From: an uncultured Bacilli bacterium
GTDB lineage: Bacteria > Bacillota_I > Bacilli_A > RF39 > UBA660
Length of the DNA: 27,991 nt
Reading direction: 5' to 3'
Assembly (NCBI GenBank): GCA_947623705.1
Contig: CANQHT010000004.1
Coordinates: 1-27,991 of the forward strand
Shown: piece by piece, positions 6,878 to 14,859 of the stretch
How the letters are laid out: the number at the start of each line of letters is the position of its first letter
Position numbering within the stretch: position 1 is the first letter of the stretch
Program-made: the position numbers and the translations under genes
The notes under the pieces: generated by a model
Told to the model about the DNA's origin: nothing
What the model saw: the letters and a program-made list of their open reading frames with translations, nothing else
Databases searched by the model: none

Positions 6878-7756
6878 TTATTTCTTTGGGACAACACGTA
6901 TATTACAATGCTTAATTAAATCATATTTTTGTTCAATTTTATCATGAATCTTATTAACAATTTTATTCGCGTTATTTAAAGTTATTTTCCCATCTAAAGC
7001 AATTTCCATATCGATATAAATTCTGCTCCCAAACATTCTTGATTTGAATTCATTAATATCAATATTCTTTTGAATTTCCATAATTGTTTTAATAATTTCA
7101 TCATTAACACTGTCATCACAAGCGGTATCTACTAGTTCCTTTACGGCATTTATAAATATTTCAATTGCCGTTTTAATAATTAATATACAGATTAAAAGAC
7201 TACAAATAGGATCTAATATAGGAAAACCTAGGCGAGAGGCGAAAATACCAATGAAGGCTCCTATACTAGATAAAGCATCACTCCGATGGTGCCAAGCATC
7301 GGCTTCCATAGAGGATGATGAAATCTTTTTGGCTGTTTGCATTGTATAGTGAAACATAATTTCTTTTACTACTATAGAAACAATGGCTGCCAGTAAAGCA
7401 AGACCACCCGGGATAACTAAATTATTTTCAAGACCTTTAATAATATTTTCGACTCCAACATAACCAATACCAATACCAGTAACTAGTAAAAAGAAAGATA
7501 AAACTACGGCAAAAGCTGATTCAATTTTCTCATGCCCATAAGGATGCTTACTATCGGCTTCTTGTCCTGCTAAAACTAAACCAAAAATAACCGCAATGGT
7601 AGTAATAACATCGGATAAAGAATGAACAGCATCAGAAACCATCGCATTACTATGAGAAATAAGACCACAGACAAGTTTAAATACAAACAAAAAGAAATTA
7701 ATAACAACTGTTATTATTGAAACTCTTACACCTACATTACTCATTAATTTACGCAT
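6878..7756 (-). CDS. Cation diffusion facilitator family transporter
   Basis: A 292-residue member of the CDF family, which exports divalent metals such as zinc, iron or manganese by proton antiport. It has about six transmembrane segments over residues 10-205. The metal-site motifs are H-S-L-S-D in the second segment (M-V-S-D-A-V-H-S-L-S-D) and H-H-R-S-D in the fifth (D-A-W-H-H-R-S-D). The H-P-Y-G-H-E-K-I-E family signature is also present. A cytoplasmic C-terminal domain follows (about 205-292). GGGAGTGAT precedes the ATG. Metal specificity cannot be read from the sequence. A terminator hairpin from the upstream rpoE gene lies in its 5' leader. Confidence 0.93.
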   Translation of the reverse strand: MRKLMSNVGVRVSIITVVINFFLFVFKLVCGLISHSNAMVSDAVHSLSDVITTIAVIFGLVLAGQEADSKHPYGHEKIESAFAVVLSFFLLVTGIGIGYVGVENIIKGLENNLVIPGGLALLAAIVSIVVKEIMFHYTMQTAKKISSSSMEADAWHHRSDALSSIGAFIGIFASRLGFPILDPICSLLICILIIKTAIEIFINAVKELVDTACDDSVNDEIIKTIMEIQKNIDINEFKSRMFGSRIYIDMEIALDGKITLNNANKIVNKIHDKIEQKYDLIKHCNIRVVPKK

Positions 7757-7775
7757 AAATAATCACTCCCAAGTT

Positions 7776-7806
7776 ACAAAAAGTGAAACATTACTGCTTC
7801 ACACTT
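7776..7806 (-). terminator. Intrinsic terminator after rpoE
   Basis: A minus-strand GTGAA/TTCAC stem (7798-7802 with 7783-7787), extendable through an outer AAAGTG/CACTTT pairing, is followed by TTTTTG. It lies 47 bases downstream of the rpoE stop and about 15 bases upstream of the CDF ribosome site, so it could also act as an attenuator for the CDF gene. Confidence 0.6.
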
Positions 7807-7852
7807 TATATATAATATATGTTTTATTTTTAAGATATGATAATATATCTAC

Positions 7853-8299
7853 CTAATTAATTTCCTCTTCTTCATCAATAATGACTAAATCTTTTAAATC
7901 ATCATCATCGTCATCATCATTGTCTAAATCATTATCATAGAAAATATCTTCATCATCTTCTTCAGTATCAACATCTTCCATATCTTCTTCATCATTTTCT
8001 AATTCTTCACTGGATGTCTCTTCTTCATCATCTTCGACAATAATTTCTTGTTTATGTTTAATAGCTAAATCCCAATAACCATTTTCTAATAAAACAAATT
8101 TTTTATTAATAGATAATAATTCAAAGAAGTCGGTAATATGGTCCATAACTGCTTCTTCATCTAAATCTAAAGCTTTACTTACACTTTTAAATAAATCTAA
8201 TAATTTCATTTTCTTGCCATTTTTTTCTAATATTAAATAGGCAATTTCATCATAACCCATACTTTGCAATTCTTCTTTTGGTATATCTTTTAAATTCAT
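7853..8299 (-). CDS. rpoE: DNA-directed RNA polymerase delta subunit
   Basis: A 148-residue delta subunit. It has an N-terminal HARE-HTH domain (residues about 1-80, including M-G-Y-D-E-I-A-Y-L-I-L and a G-Y-W-D-L segment) and a long Asp/Glu-rich tail (about residues 90-148). Delta is found in Firmicutes and increases polymerase recycling and promoter selectivity. An upstream in-frame ATG at 8314 is part of the GAGGAG ribosome site, so 8299 is the better start. The simple Asp-codon repeats at 7880-7935 encode the tail. Located just downstream of a small DUF1934-like gene. Confidence 0.95.
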   Translation of the reverse strand: MNLKDIPKEELQSMGYDEIAYLILEKNGKKMKLLDLFKSVSKALDLDEEAVMDHITDFFELLSINKKFVLLENGYWDLAIKHKQEIIVEDDEEETSSEELENDEEDMEDVDTEEDDEDIFYDNDLDNDDDDDDDLKDLVIIDEEEEIN

Positions 8300-8348
8300 A
8301 CTAATTCTCCTCATCTTTCACATTATATGCAATACTCTAACATAATTA

Positions 8349-8684
8349 CTATAATATTTGTATTATAATTTCTTTTTCTTCATCATCTAGTTGATATTTA
8401 AGAATAATTTTATCTTTTTTTGTTAAGGAACATTTGGTTAATTTTGCACTAAAATTATTATTCTTTTCTTTTAAAGTAATTTTAAATAATTTAGTCTTAA
8501 CATTTACTTCCATAAGATAATCATTATTCTCTCTTGTATATACTTTGTTATTTAAATCAATTATATTTGTTGCATCTTTTTCTTTAAAAGTAATTACATA
8601 ATTATTTATCTCACACAATACATTTTCGTATTTTATAATATCCTCTTTATTATTTTTTAAACACCAATTTATTTTCTTTTTAAT
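8349..8684 (-). CDS. DUF1934/YwiB-like small beta-barrel protein (unusual start)
   Basis: No ATG is available in frame. The first conventional start, TTG at 8618, has no ribosome site. The frame stays open 22 codons further to an ATT at 8684, with GAGGTGG at 8689-8695 just upstream and a good promoter before that. This gives 111 residues (I-K-K-K-I-N-W-C at the start). An ATG at 8688 lies in another frame; deleting one base in ATGTATT would join it to this frame, so a 1-base indel is the alternative. The protein is a run of short beta segments (N-Y-V-I-T-F-K-E-K, Y-L-M-E-V-N, I-I-L-K-Y-Q-L), like the DUF1934 (YwiB) family, which neighbours argS and rpoE in Bacillus. Family assignment is tentative. 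Confidence 0.6.
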   Translation of the reverse strand: MKKKINWCLKNNKEDIIKYENVLCEINNYVITFKEKDATNIIDLNNKVYTRENNDYLMEVNVKTKLFKITLKEKNNNFSAKLTKCSLTKKDKIILKYQLDDEEKEIIIQIL

Positions 8685-8708
8685 ACATCCACCTCATTTG
8701 TCTTTAAA

Positions 8709-8737
8709 AATATAACATAACACTTCTATAATTTCAA
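8709..8737 (-). promoter_or_regulatory. Sigma-A promoter for the DUF1934-like gene and rpoE
   Basis: Minus-strand TTGAAA (8732-8737), a 17-base spacer, then TATATT (8709-8714) with a TGT extension (8715-8717). It places the transcript start near 8702, shortly before the ribosome site at 8689-8695. Confidence 0.6.
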
Positions 8738-8782
8738 CATATTTTTTCAATTTTTTTACATAATAATCTTAGGTGATGCAAT

Positions 8783-10729
8783 TTGCGGGCTTTGAAACTA
8801 GTAGGAAAAATCTTTTTATTTGCCTTTTTATCCTTTATTGTTTGCTATATAGGTATTAATATTTATGCGATGATTACCCCAAAATTAAATATTACTAATA
8901 ATGGTACTTATTATTTATATGATAATAAAGATGAGTTAGTTTATCAAGGAAGTAGTACATCTTCTTGGGTAAGTATTGATAAGATTGATGAAAAATTAAT
9001 TAATGCGGTAATATCTATTGAAGATAAGAAATTTTATAAACATCATGGGTTTGATATCCCGAGAATTGCGAAAGCCATGCTTACAAATATTCAATCTGGT
9101 CATATTGTGCAAGGAGGTTCAACAATTACCCAACAATTAGTTAAAAATTTATATTTAGATTTTGGGAAGACTTGGAAAAGAAAGATTGAAGAAGCTTTTT
9201 TAACCGTTATTGCGGAACTTCAGTACAGTAAAGATGATATTTTAGAGGCTTATCTTAATACGATTAACTATGGTAATGGAAATTATGGGGTAAGTAATGC
9301 ATCTTTATATTATTTTAATAAAGATATTAGTGATTTAACTTTAGAAGAAGCTATAATTCTAGCGGGTATTCCAAAAAGTCCGAATAAATATAATCCGGTA
9401 TCTAATCTAGATGCTACTTTAAATAGAGCAAATATTGTGGCCAAAACGATGTTAAATAACGGAGCAATTGATGAAGAGACTTACAATAATTTAGATTTCA
9501 ATAGTGTAACAGTTTATGGGAAAACTAATGATAATAATTTACAAATGTTAATGTATTATCAAGATGCTGTTTATAAAGAATTAGAAGATTTAGGTATAAG
9601 TAAGAGCATTTTAGAAACTGGTGGCTTACATATTTATACCAATTTAGATATGGCTAAACAAACTAGTTTAGAAAAAAATATTTTAAATAATATTGAAGAT
9701 GGCGATGATATTCAGGTTGCCAGTGTCATAGTGGACCCCGATACGGGCAAAATTGAGGCTTTAACAGGTGGTCTTGATTATGGTGTTAGTCAATATAATC
9801 GGGCAACGGAATCTAAAAGACAAGTAGGGTCTACTATGAAACCTTTTCTTTACTATACAGCCTTAGAAAATAACTTGGTGTCTTCTTCTAAATTTACCAG
9901 TGAATATACCGTTTTTAATATTAACAATAAAGAAACCTATTCCCCGACTAATTTTAATAATAAATATGCCAATAAAGAAATAACCATGGCCGCGGCGATA
10001 GCGTTCTCCGATAATATCTACGCTGTTAAAACTAATTTGTTTTTAGGTGTAGATGCTTTAGTTGATACAGCGAAAAAAGTGGGAATTAAAGAAGAATTAA
10101 TTGGGGTACCTTCTCTTGCATTAGGTACTGGTGAAATAAATATAATTGATTATGCCACTGGTTATGCTACTCTTGCTAGTGGGGGTTATAAAAAAGATTT
10201 ATATTTAATTAGAAAAATTGAAGATCCTGATGGAAATGTAATTTATAATAAAGAAGAAAAAAAGAGTTTAGTATTAAACCCTAATTATGTATATATTTTA
10301 AATGAACTTCTTTCTAATACTTCATCTTCCGCATTTAAAGATTATACTACAGCGACGGCTGCAACTATTGCCAGTAAATTAAGTCGGAAATATGCAATTA
10401 AAACCGGAACTACGGCTACCGATTACTGGACTGTGGGCTACAATCAAGATGATTTAATGTTAGTGTGGTTAGGTTATGATAATAATAAAGAATTTACAAA
10501 AGGTTATAGTGCTGTTGGTAAAAATATTTGGGCCGATACTATGGAAGAAATTCAAAAAGAGATTAAAGATAATTGGTATAAAACACCAAATGATGTGGTA
10601 GGAATCATCTTAGATGCGGTAACTGGCGAATTAACTAATGATTCTAGTAGAGCCATTATGTACTATTATTTAAAGGGAAGTGAACCAAATATAAATAGCC
10701 CACAAAAAGAAAATGACAAGTTAAATTAA
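8783..10729 (+). CDS. Class A penicillin-binding protein (bifunctional transglycosylase/transpeptidase)
   Basis: A 648-residue peptidoglycan synthase. An N-terminal signal-anchor (residues about 7-33) is followed by a GT51 transglycosylase domain with catalytic Glu80 in S-I-E-D-K-K-F-Y-K-H-H-G-F-D and the G-G-S-T-I-T-Q-Q-L motif (about 112-120). The transpeptidase domain has S350-T-M-K, S409-D-N and K540-T-G-T, the SxxK/SxN/KTG triad. It is close in length and layout to PBP1A/PbpG types, without a long C-terminal extension. The start is TTG, chosen because AGGTGAT ends five bases upstream and the anchor follows directly. The stop codon lies inside the terminator hairpin. It converges on the T7SS locus. 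Confidence 0.96.
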   Translation: MRALKLVGKIFLFAFLSFIVCYIGINIYAMITPKLNITNNGTYYLYDNKDELVYQGSSTSSWVSIDKIDEKLINAVISIEDKKFYKHHGFDIPRIAKAMLTNIQSGHIVQGGSTITQQLVKNLYLDFGKTWKRKIEEAFLTVIAELQYSKDDILEAYLNTINYGNGNYGVSNASLYYFNKDISDLTLEEAIILAGIPKSPNKYNPVSNLDATLNRANIVAKTMLNNGAIDEETYNNLDFNSVTVYGKTNDNNLQMLMYYQDAVYKELEDLGISKSILETGGLHIYTNLDMAKQTSLEKNILNNIEDGDDIQVASVIVDPDTGKIEALTGGLDYGVSQYNRATESKRQVGSTMKPFLYYTALENNLVSSSKFTSEYTVFNINNKETYSPTNFNNKYANKEITMAAAIAFSDNIYAVKTNLFLGVDALVDTAKKVGIKEELIGVPSLALGTGEINIIDYATGYATLASGGYKKDLYLIRKIEDPDGNVIYNKEEKKSLVLNPNYVYILNELLSNTSSSAFKDYTTATAATIASKLSRKYAIKTGTTATDYWTVGYNQDDLMLVWLGYDNNKEFTKGYSAVGKNIWADTMEEIQKEIKDNWYKTPNDVVGIILDAVTGELTNDSSRAIMYYYLKGSEPNINSPQKENDKLN

Positions 10730-10744
10730 CCTGTCATTTTTATT
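10710..10744. terminator. Bidirectional terminator between PBP and T7SS genes
   Basis: A long stem (AAAATGACA paired with TGTCATTTT, extended by GTT/AAC after one mismatch) is centred near 10725. T-runs follow on both strands (TTTTTATT on plus, TTTTCTTTTT on minus). The PBP stop codon sits in the loop side of the right arm. Confidence 0.85.
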
Positions 10745-10771
10745 ATAAAATCAATTTTTACAAAGTAATAA

Positions 10772-11083
10772 TTAATTTGATAAATTCTCTGCTTGAGCTT
10801 CTTGTCTTTGTTCTGTTGCTTCAGTTGCTTCAGCATTAGCTAAAATTAAAGTATATAATTGTTCAATTCTTGAAGTATATGATTGAAATCTACTTTCTAA
10901 TTGATTAAATCTTCCTTTCATAGCTTCAGCTACTTTACCTTCTGTAGAATTAGGATCAGTCGCTTGATTCATAGTTGTTTTTACATCATCAAAAATTGCT
11001 TGCATTGTTTTTTTACAATCATTAATTGTATTAGCATCTTGTTTTACTCTTTCATATGTAATTCTTGTTGTTCCGTTATTCAT
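10772..11083 (-). CDS. Esx/WXG100-like helical hairpin protein
   Basis: A 103-residue soluble, helix-rich protein with no signal peptide. It is WXG100-sized: two helices around a turn (D-P-N-S-T-E-G at about residues 43-49) and a long C-terminal helix containing F-N-Q-L-E-S-R-F-Q-S-Y. The canonical W-x-G turn is absent. AAAGGAGGATAATAA is a near-perfect ribosome site, which fits the high expression usual for secreted Esx proteins. It is the last gene of the esaB-esx-esx block and follows another Esx-like gene after 13 bases, so the two may form the usual helical-bundle pair. Assignment rests on size, predicted fold and position next to esaB and essC. Confidence 0.7.
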   Translation of the reverse strand: MNNGTTRITYERVKQDANTINDCKKTMQAIFDDVKTTMNQATDPNSTEGKVAEAMKGRFNQLESRFQSYTSRIEQLYTLILANAEATEATEQRQEAQAENLSN

Positions 11084-11096
11084 TTATTATCCTCCT

Positions 11097-11396
11097 TTAA
11101 CCTTGAATTTTTATATTAGCAATATTATCAGCTTGATTTTTTATTACTGAACTACCAAAATTACTTAAAAAATCTCCATATTCCGCAATAATTTGAGCCA
11201 TATGATTCATATCGTTATGGTGTTTTTCAATTTCATTAGCAAGTGCTATTGCATCTGGTGAAGTATAGTTACTATGAACCATTTCGTCAATTGTAGCATA
11301 AATTTTTTTAACATTATCTGCAAATGCTTGAGCATGTTCAACCATTTGGGCTCCTTTAGCTCTTAATTCTGCTGGATTTGCATAGAAAACTGACAT
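11097..11396 (-). CDS. Esx/WXG100-like protein
   Basis: A 99-residue helical protein with the WXG100 layout: an N-terminal helix (P-A-E-L-R-A-K-G-A-Q-M-V-E-H-A), a central turn where W-x-G would be (H-S-N-Y-T-S-P-D, with Tyr in place of Trp), and a C-terminal helix ending near I-A-N-I-K-I-Q-G. Members are secreted as dimers through T7SS and often interact with the EssC ATPase. AAAGGAGG precedes the ATG. It lies between esaB and the second Esx-like gene. The lack of Trp and Gly means signature searches could miss it. Confidence 0.75.
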   Translation of the reverse strand: MSVFYANPAELRAKGAQMVEHAQAFADNVKKIYATIDEMVHSNYTSPDAIALANEIEKHHNDMNHMAQIIAEYGDFLSNFGSSVIKNQADNIANIKIQG

Positions 11397-11408
11397 AAAA
11401 TTCCTCCT

Positions 11409-11660
11409 TTACACTAATAATAATCTCGTTCCAGTTTTTATATTTGAATCTTTAATAATCACATTAACATCATATCTTTCCCCATTAGACTTATTATAAA
11501 TATTTGGTAAATTATTGCTATAATAATTTTGTGTTAACCCTGGAATATTCCTTACCAAAAGAGTTATAATATTATGAATTCGCAAATCAATTGGTAAAAG
11601 TAATTCATATTCTTTATCTAATATGGGAATTTCTAATGTTACATAAACTCTAAAATTCAT
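11409..11660 (-). CDS. esaB: EsaB/YukD-like ubiquitin-fold T7SS protein
   Basis: An 83-residue protein resembling YukD/EsaB, the small ubiquitin-like component of Firmicutes T7SS. It opens with a beta strand (M-N-F-R-V-Y-V-T-L-E-I), then L-L-L-P-I-D-L-R-I-H-N-I-I-T-L-L, a helix typical of the family, and ends with a strand and L-L-L-V as in other YukD proteins (T-R-L-L-L-V). Its role in the system is regulatory or structural in the cytoplasm. The gene has its own promoter at 11684-11712 and starts the three-gene esaB-esx-esx block. AGAGTGAT lies upstream of the ATG. Confidence 0.78.
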   Translation of the reverse strand: MNFRVYVTLEIPILDKEYELLLPIDLRIHNIITLLVRNIPGLTQNYYSNNLPNIYNKSNGERYDVNVIIKDSNIKTGTRLLLV

Positions 11661-11683
11661 CTATAATCACTCTCTACTCTTTC

Positions 11684-11712
11684 AGTATATCAAATAAAAA
11701 ATTGTTTGTAAA
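11684..11712 (-). promoter_or_regulatory. Promoter for esaB-esx-esx
   Basis: Minus-strand TTTACA (11707-11712), a 17-base spacer, then TATACT (11684-11689) with a TGA extension. A TGTAAAT/ATTTACA inverted repeat (11707-11713 with 11718-11724) overlaps the -35 and the end of the upstream gene. It may be a weak terminator for that gene. Confidence 0.65.
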
Positions 11713-11719
11713 TTCTGAT

Positions 11720-12094
11720 TTACATATTTTTACGTTTTTTTCTTTCATCATTTTCAATTTTATAAATTTCTTTTTGAATTTTATTTTTTTTACTTTCTAG
11801 TTCATTTATATACTTTTTTAATATTTTTAAATCATCATCAAATTTGGCAGTCATATTTTTCATTCTTTTTGAATTTTCTAATGACATATCATTAAATCTA
11901 GCATTTATCTTTCTTCCTTTAATAGAAAGAGATAATAATTCAATTATTTTATTAGACGTTTGATTTATCTCCATAAATGAATCTTTAATATTATTTAACT
12001 GCTTTTTTTGATTTTCAATATTATTAATACTTTTATCTATTTGTTTTACTTTATCTTGAAGTATTTCTTTGTTATCTGCTTTTTTTTCAATCAT
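11720..12094 (-). CDS. Short coiled-coil T7SS partner protein (LLSLSIKG family)
   Basis: A 124-residue, highly charged, almost entirely helical protein with no signal or membrane segment. It shares the core I-K-D-S-F-M-E-I-N-Q-T followed by L-L-S-L-S-I-K-G with the 117-residue protein at 23283-23636. Both have flanking coiled coils, so they are paralogues. Small helical proteins next to LXG proteins (for example DUF5344/DUF5082 types) act as targeting partners of T7SSb cargo; I infer that role here. It follows the LXG-like gene by two bases, with AGGGGAAT before the ATG, and ends the downstream effector module. Confidence 0.7.
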   Translation of the reverse strand: MIEKKADNKEILQDKVKQIDKSINNIENQKKQLNNIKDSFMEINQTSNKIIELLSLSIKGRKINARFNDMSLENSKRMKNMTAKFDDDLKILKKYINELESKKNKIQKEIYKIENDERKKRKNM

Positions 12095-12096
12095 AG

Positions 12097-12717
12097 TTAT
12101 TCCCCTAAATAATTAAAGTTAACGTCTCCTAGTGCATTAACAGCTTTTTTTACATTATTGTTTGTAGGTTCTAATTCTTCTAAATATCTTATCCATTCTT
12201 TAAATTTTTCTATATCACTATTATATTTAGCAATATTAGCATTATATCGTTCTATAGCAGCATAATCAGGTATCGTTTCATATTCTTCAGTTTCTTCATT
12301 ATATGTGGTTGTTTTTGCGTTTGCTATTTGATTTTCTAATTCTGATATTGCCCCAGTTAGATTAATTATATAATTATCTAATATCGCTAAATTATCATCA
12401 TTTATTTTTTCAACATCTCCTGTATATTCAGAATAACCAGCTGGTACCGCATCAATATAATTAATAAAAATTTGATTAGACGTTTTTATATTTTCATTAA
12501 AATTAGATAAATATGAAATAAAACTTGATAAACTAGTTAAATTTTCATTAATTTGACTAAATAGCTCTTGCCATTCAGCACCTTTTAATGCATCACTTGA
12601 ATTGTTTGCAAAATTTTCTAATGAATGTTTTAAATCATTTAATTGAACTTCAAATATATATATATTATTATTAACAAATATATTCATATTATTTACATCA
12701 TCTTTAACTAATAGCAT
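12097..12717 (-). CDS. Stand-alone LXG-like helical protein
   Basis: A 206-residue helical protein without signal peptide or membrane segment. It carries the L-x-G motif in A-L-K-G-A-E-W-Q-E-L-F at about residue 45 and ends with N-A-L-G-D-V-N-F-N-Y-L-G-E. The L-x-G motif, the position of the following helices and the terminal A-L-G-D are shared with the 173- and 171-residue proteins upstream of essC. LXG domains are about 200-residue targeting modules normally fused in front of a toxin; here there is no toxin part. Its ribosome site, AAAGGAGT, lies inside the last codons of the preceding effector gene, which couples the two. Probably a loading partner of the adjacent effectors (inference). 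Confidence 0.7.
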   Translation of the reverse strand: MLLVKDDVNNMNIFVNNNIYIFEVQLNDLKHSLENFANNSSDALKGAEWQELFSQINENLTSLSSFISYLSNFNENIKTSNQIFINYIDAVPAGYSEYTGDVEKINDDNLAILDNYIINLTGAISELENQIANAKTTTYNEETEEYETIPDYAAIERYNANIAKYNSDIEKFKEWIRYLEELEPTNNNVKKAVNALGDVNFNYLGE

Positions 12718-12720
12718 TTT

Positions 12721-13920
12721 TTAATTACTCCTTTCAATTAATTCTAAGTTATTAAATTGTTCTTCTATTTTTTCTAATGTCATTCCTTCATATGCCTCTT
12801 CTTTATATACCATTTTAATATATTGTCCACTTCTATATAACATATCTGTATATTCTTCATTTCCATATTTATATAATAATTTATCTAGTTCGGCATCTAC
12901 TTTCTCTTCACTTCCCATATCATAATAATGTTCTATTCCTGTTATTTCTTCTCCTTTATGATGGATTATTATTTTATATCCTTCTCCACTTTCATATACT
13001 ACCCTGTTTTTATCTGTGTAAATATCTTCTGATTTTGGGAAATCATTTGTTATATCATATTCTTCTACTTTTTCTGTTCCCTCCGTTGTTCCTCCTGTTG
13101 TTGGTGTTGGCTCAGGTGTTGGCGTTGGAGTCGGTGTTGGAGTCGGTGTTGGGGTTAGCTCCGGTGTTGGCTCAGGTGTTGGGGTTGGGGTTGGCCTTAC
13201 TTCTGGCGTAACTTCTGGTTTAACTTCTGGCGTTTCTTCTTTTTCTTTTTGTTCTATTACTGGTCTATTTGGTATTATCTCTCGATGTTCATTTAAAAAT
13301 TCTTCTCTTCCTTCTATATTTGGATTGTTTTTTAAATATTCTTCTATTTTTCTGTTTTCTTGTTCTAAAATTCTATCTGCATATCCTCCAATACCTCCCA
13401 CAAATGCTCCTACTTCTATTTCTGTCTTTTGTTGATCTTTTTTCGCTGCAGTACTTGGTTTTTCGGTTGTTGTTTCTCCTGACATAACTCCAGGTGTTGG
13501 TATTACTTCTGTTTCTGCTGTTGGTAATTCTTCTACTTCTTTTTCTTGTTCTTCTTCATTTGTTTTTATTGCTCCTTCAAATTGCAATGACACATTTATT
13601 ATTTTTGAACTTACATATTCTCCTATTTTTTGTACATTTTGCATTATATTTAATATTTTTTCTTTCTCTACATATAGTGCATCTGTTGTACTGGGAAAAT
13701 CGGGTATTTTTACTGATTCATCACACGTTTCCATTATCACTTTTATTTTATTATTGATGATATCTAATTGCCCTCTTAAATATTCATTATCTACTTTTCT
13801 TATTAAGCTTTCATTATCTATTATTGCTTTTTTATTTTTTTCTAACATCTCTTCATAGATACTTTTTTGATTTTCTATATTTGCTTTTATAGCCTCAAAT
13901 TCTCTTTCATATCTTTCTCT
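12721..13920. repeat. 1.2-kb direct repeat, copy 1
   Basis: It matches 14860-16059 at a constant offset of 2139 bases with no gaps. I counted six differences, all in the first 125 bases. The rest, including synonymous sites and the Pro/Thr repeats, looks identical. It encodes the shared C-terminal halves of two effectors. Identity stops abruptly at 13920. Confidence 0.95.
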
Positions 13921-14835
13921 GTCGTAATAATATCCATAATTTTCATTCATATATTTTATATAATTAACAAAATCTTCATATGAGATGTCAGTTAAAACTG
14001 CATTACCTTCTTCGTCTCTAATATATTTTTGAAATATAAAATTAGTATTTTTATCAAGTAGAGTTGTTGAACTAAAATCTTTAGTTCCCAGTGAAAAATT
14101 TACTATCCCATTTCCAAACGTTTCATCTACCCATGTTGAATGACCACCATCGGGATTCTTCATCGCATATATTTCTATATCATATTTTTCGGCCCATTCT
14201 TTATAATAAATTGGCATTTTATCTAAATCACTATTGTCATCATAACAAACCAAAATAGCAGATCCTTCTAAATTTCTTAAATCCTCATCAGTTACTGTAT
14301 CATCAATGGAACCAGCAGTCATAATTACTAAACTTTTTGCACCTGGATTATTCATATTCCATTCAGCTGCTGTTTTTAATGCTCCTGAACCACCTTTACT
14401 AAATCCATCTACAACTAAGAAATTAGTTTTATAATTATTTAATACGGCATTTACAGTTTCACAATCAGCACTGCCCGATTTAATTTCGTTAGATCTAGGC
14501 AACTTTAAAGAATATATTATTAGATCATCTGGATTTGCTTCCTTTACACTATTAACAAAAGCATCATATCTATTAGAATATTTAGTATTTAGTATTTCTT
14601 CCCATCTTCCATCACCTTGAATATATACAAATCCAGATTGAGTACCTTCTCTTACAAAAAATATATTTCCGTCTGTTTCAACAAATTTATAATTTTCTAA
14701 ATCTTCAGATGCAATTCTTTCCATAAGTTCTTTTAAACCAGGAGTTGAGTTTAAGTCAAGAGTATTTACATCAATTGGTTCTCCATCTAAATTAAATACT
14801 TTATTTGATAAAATATCATTATTTAATGCACTCAT
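12721..14835 (-). CDS. T7SS candidate effector, alpha/beta-hydrolase subfamily A with long C-terminal half
   Basis: A 704-residue soluble protein. Residues about 1-260 form an alpha/beta-hydrolase domain: F-V-R-E-G near residue 55, then the nucleophile elbow G-F-S146-K-G-G, D199/D200 after the next strand (V-C-Y-D-D-N) and His232 in G-G-H-S-T-W, a plausible Ser-Asp-His triad. Residues 306-430 are a helical domain shared with the other effectors. A low-complexity linker follows with Pro/Thr repeats at 547-585, then a 110-residue C-terminal domain from about 591. There is no signal peptide, as expected for T7SS cargo. Residues 306-704 are almost identical to the preceding gene's product. The enzyme class (lipase or esterase) is inferred from the fold; the substrate is unknown. 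Confidence 0.75.
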   Translation of the reverse strand: MSALNNDILSNKVFNLDGEPIDVNTLDLNSTPGLKELMERIASEDLENYKFVETDGNIFFVREGTQSGFVYIQGDGRWEEILNTKYSNRYDAFVNSVKEANPDDLIIYSLKLPRSNEIKSGSADCETVNAVLNNYKTNFLVVDGFSKGGSGALKTAAEWNMNNPGAKSLVIMTAGSIDDTVTDEDLRNLEGSAILVCYDDNSDLDKMPIYYKEWAEKYDIEIYAMKNPDGGHSTWVDETFGNGIVNFSLGTKDFSSTTLLDKNTNFIFQKYIRDEEGNAVLTDISYEDFVNYIKYMNENYGYYYDRERYEREFEAIKANIENQKSIYEEMLEKNKKAIIDNESLIRKVDNEYLRGQLDIINNKIKVIMETCDESVKIPDFPSTTDALYVEKEKILNIMQNVQKIGEYVSSKIINVSLQFEGAIKTNEEEQEKEVEELPTAETEVIPTPGVMSGETTTEKPSTAAKKDQQKTEIEVGAFVGGIGGYADRILEQENRKIEEYLKNNPNIEGREEFLNEHREIIPNRPVIEQKEKEETPEVKPEVTPEVRPTPTPTPEPTPELTPTPTPTPTPTPTPEPTPTTGGTTEGTEKVEEYDITNDFPKSEDIYTDKNRVVYESGEGYKIIIHHKGEEITGIEHYYDMGSEEKVDAELDKLLYKYGNEEYTDMLYRSGQYIKMVYKEEAYEGMTLEKIEEQFNNLELIERSN

Positions 14836-14859
14836 ATTTTTTCTCCGTTTTTTATTCTA

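Noticed and set aside
7880..7935. ATC/ATCATC-type simple repeat
   Set aside because: It is the codon repeat for the Asp-rich tail of the delta subunit, not a regulatory or CRISPR repeat.
10901..11119. Plus-strand frame opposite the Esx-like genes
   Set aside because: Spans the gap between two minus-strand genes with strong ribosome sites of their own; composition is antisense-like.
13084..13200. Short tandem GTTGG-type repeats, also at 15223-15339, considered as a repeat array
   Set aside because: They encode the Pro-Thr stalk; there are no spacers of even length, so not CRISPR.
13269..13757. Plus-strand Leu/Phe-rich frames inside the effector genes, repeated at 15408-15896
   Set aside because: They are mirror images of Glu/Lys-rich coding sequence on the minus strand and are duplicated only because the coding repeat is.
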